From assembly GCF_900103425.1 (NCBI RefSeq), contig NZ_FMXA01000009.1, forward strand, positions 1-44,267: 44,267 nucleotides of DNA. Direction: 5' to 3'. Of the stretch, positions 43,476 through 44,267 are shown in pieces. The notes below the pieces were generated by a model. The model saw only the letters and a list, made by a program, of their open reading frames with translations. It searched no databases and was not told the DNA's origin. Source of the DNA: Dialister histaminiformans. Its GTDB lineage: Bacteria; Bacillota; Negativicutes; Veillonellales; Dialisteraceae. How positions within the stretch are numbered: position 1 is the stretch's first letter; each line of letters starts with the position of its first letter. The position numbers and the translations under genes are program-made.

Positions 43476-43517
43476 GAAAATACAAATCAAACCTGCAGAT
43501 TGAGGAGGTAAAATAAT

Positions 43518-44165
43518 ATGACAACAATATACGGAAAGGTGTTTTCCCTGGTGGAGGAAAATCCCCCGATTTCAGGATGCACCACTTCAGAAACACTTAT
43601 GAACGGATCCGATTTTTCCGTAGTTTCCCTGGCCTTGGGTGAAGGGACTGGAATCAGCGATACCATTTATGACATTCCCCGTCTCTGGATTTCCTTCCAT
43701 GGCTCGCTGGAAGTCAATGGAAAATCATTGCCTGCGGGAAGCCTGTATGCAGTACCGCTGAGTACACCAGTCAGCATCCAGGCAGGAGAAGACAGCGTGT
43801 ATGAAGAAATTATCCTTCCTCAGGGAACTTTCATGAAAAATGTTATCCAGGATGGGGAAATAAAGTCCCTGAAAGACCTGATTCCTTCCGGAAAAGGTAA
43901 GATCATAAATCGTGACCTTGTCGACAGCGACACCATCATGATGGCCGCCCTGTCCATGGACGCCGGCTGTGCGCTTCCTGCCCACGCGGCGCCGGGAGAA
44001 GCGCTGATTACCGTGCTGGACGGAGAAGGTGTCATGATGTACGAAGGAACCGACCATCCAATCCACGCCGGAGAATCCTTCCGCATGGCCAAAGGCGGCC
44101 GCCATGCCGTTAAGGCGGTAACCCCATTCAAGATGCTGCTGATTCTGGAAAAAGAAAAGAGATAA
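43518..44165 (+). CDS. Double-cupin domain protein
   Basis: 215 residues. The N-terminal half (to about 105) and the C-terminal half (about 120-212) each read as a small beta-barrel cupin. The second contains MDAGCALPAHAAPGEALITVLDGEG and HAGESFRMAKGGRHAVKA, with a His, Glu and late His that could bind a metal. The first lacks the His pair. The function is unknown; similar proteins are found beside Crp/Fnr regulators in anaerobes. The ATG follows GGAGG. A terminator overlaps its stop codon. Confidence 0.85.
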   Translation: MTTIYGKVFSLVEENPPISGCTTSETLMNGSDFSVVSLALGEGTGISDTIYDIPRLWISFHGSLEVNGKSLPAGSLYAVPLSTPVSIQAGEDSVYEEIILPQGTFMKNVIQDGEIKSLKDLIPSGKGKIINRDLVDSDTIMMAALSMDAGCALPAHAAPGEALITVLDGEGVMMYEGTDHPIHAGESFRMAKGGRHAVKAVTPFKMLLILEKEKR

Positions 44166-44209
44166 ACAATAAAGAGGCCATGTATATCATGACCTCTTTA
44201 TTGTTTATC
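44162..44209. terminator. Bidirectional terminator after the cupin gene
   Basis: Arms 44162-44182 and 44189-44209 (ATAAACAATAAAGAGG.../...CCTCTTTATTGTTTAT) pair over about 20 bp with one mismatch. It includes the stop codon of the cupin gene and lies at the end of the partial gene on the minus strand. Confidence 0.8.
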
Positions 44210-44267
44210 CCTCTGAATAACACATCGGAATTTTCAATTCGTGAATCACATCACTCTCAAACTGTCT
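44205..44267 (-). CDS. Partial C-terminus of an unidentified protein, cut by window edge
   Basis: The minus strand entering from the right edge reads RQFESDVIHELKIPMCYSEG and then TAA (44207-44205), which lies in the arm of the shared terminator. Twenty residues are too few to name a family, but the placement of stop and terminator supports a real gene end. Confidence 0.45.
   Translation of the reverse strand, partial: RQFESDVIHELKIPMCYSEG

Noticed and set aside
1-44267. CRISPR array, toxin-antitoxin pair, prophage or defence island
   Set aside because: I looked for regular short repeats, integrases, and small toxin-like pairs on both strands and saw none. Apart from the transposase fragment the window is ordinary chromosome.

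Overview
The window reads as chromosome of a diderm (outer-membrane, LPS-making) Firmicute of the class Negativicutes, most likely a Veillonellales relative (Dialister/Megasphaera/Veillonella type). The basis is the mix of a full Kdo-lipid A and Lpt transport gene set with Firmicute-like housekeeping genes and strong AGGAGG-type ribosome binding sites. The genus cannot be fixed from the sequence alone.

Layout. 1-183 is the broken 5' end of an insertion-sequence transposase, followed by a tRNA-Pro/tRNA-Arg pair on the minus strand with its own promoter and terminator. 703-15908 is one very tight minus-strand gene string, read from lpxI: lpxI, lpxB, msbA-type exporter, waaA, lpxK, kdsB, kdsA, kdsD, kdsC, an LpxL-type acyltransferase, lptC, lptA, lptB, one LptF/G permease, a DUF3084 coiled-coil membrane protein, and an RNase-H-fold YqgF/RuvC-like protein. 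Together these make Kdo, finish and flip Kdo-lipid A, and carry LPS to the outer membrane. Most neighbours overlap by 1-8 bases or abut.

16233-21302 holds three paralogous SstT-type sodium/serine-threonine symporters, two in tandem on plus and one facing them on minus. Between the facing copies lies about 0.8 kb of decayed coding sequence. Two of the three share an almost identical promoter with overlapping palindromes at the -35 box, and a perfect 71-base inverted repeat joins their 3' ends. 21627-23485 is a secreted alpha/beta-hydrolase gene broken by one in-frame TAG and one frameshift.

23679-29438 is a second compact minus-strand housekeeping string: YhcC-like radical SAM, phoH, ybeY, cdd, era, a CNNM/CorC-type CBS protein and recO. 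nadE (plus) and a DEAD-box RNA helicase (minus) follow, converging on a shared terminator. 33475-37954 carries three tandem NSS-family sodium-dependent transporters, each with its own promoter. With the SstT trio they suggest a cell that depends heavily on amino-acid uptake.

The right end has maf, an AlaX-type tRNA editing protein, a Gph-type phosphatase, a zinc-ribbon/coiled-coil membrane protein preceded by a leader with a terminator hairpin, an RsuA-family pseudouridine synthase, and a Crp/Fnr-family regulator divergent from a double-cupin gene. The last pair is separated by a palindrome centred about 41.5 bases upstream of the predicted cupin start site. No CRISPR array, rRNA, prophage or recognisable defence island was seen. 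The most useful leads are regulatory (SstT promoters, Crp/Fnr-cupin operator, attenuator-like leader) and genomic (inverted repeat, interrupted hydrolase).
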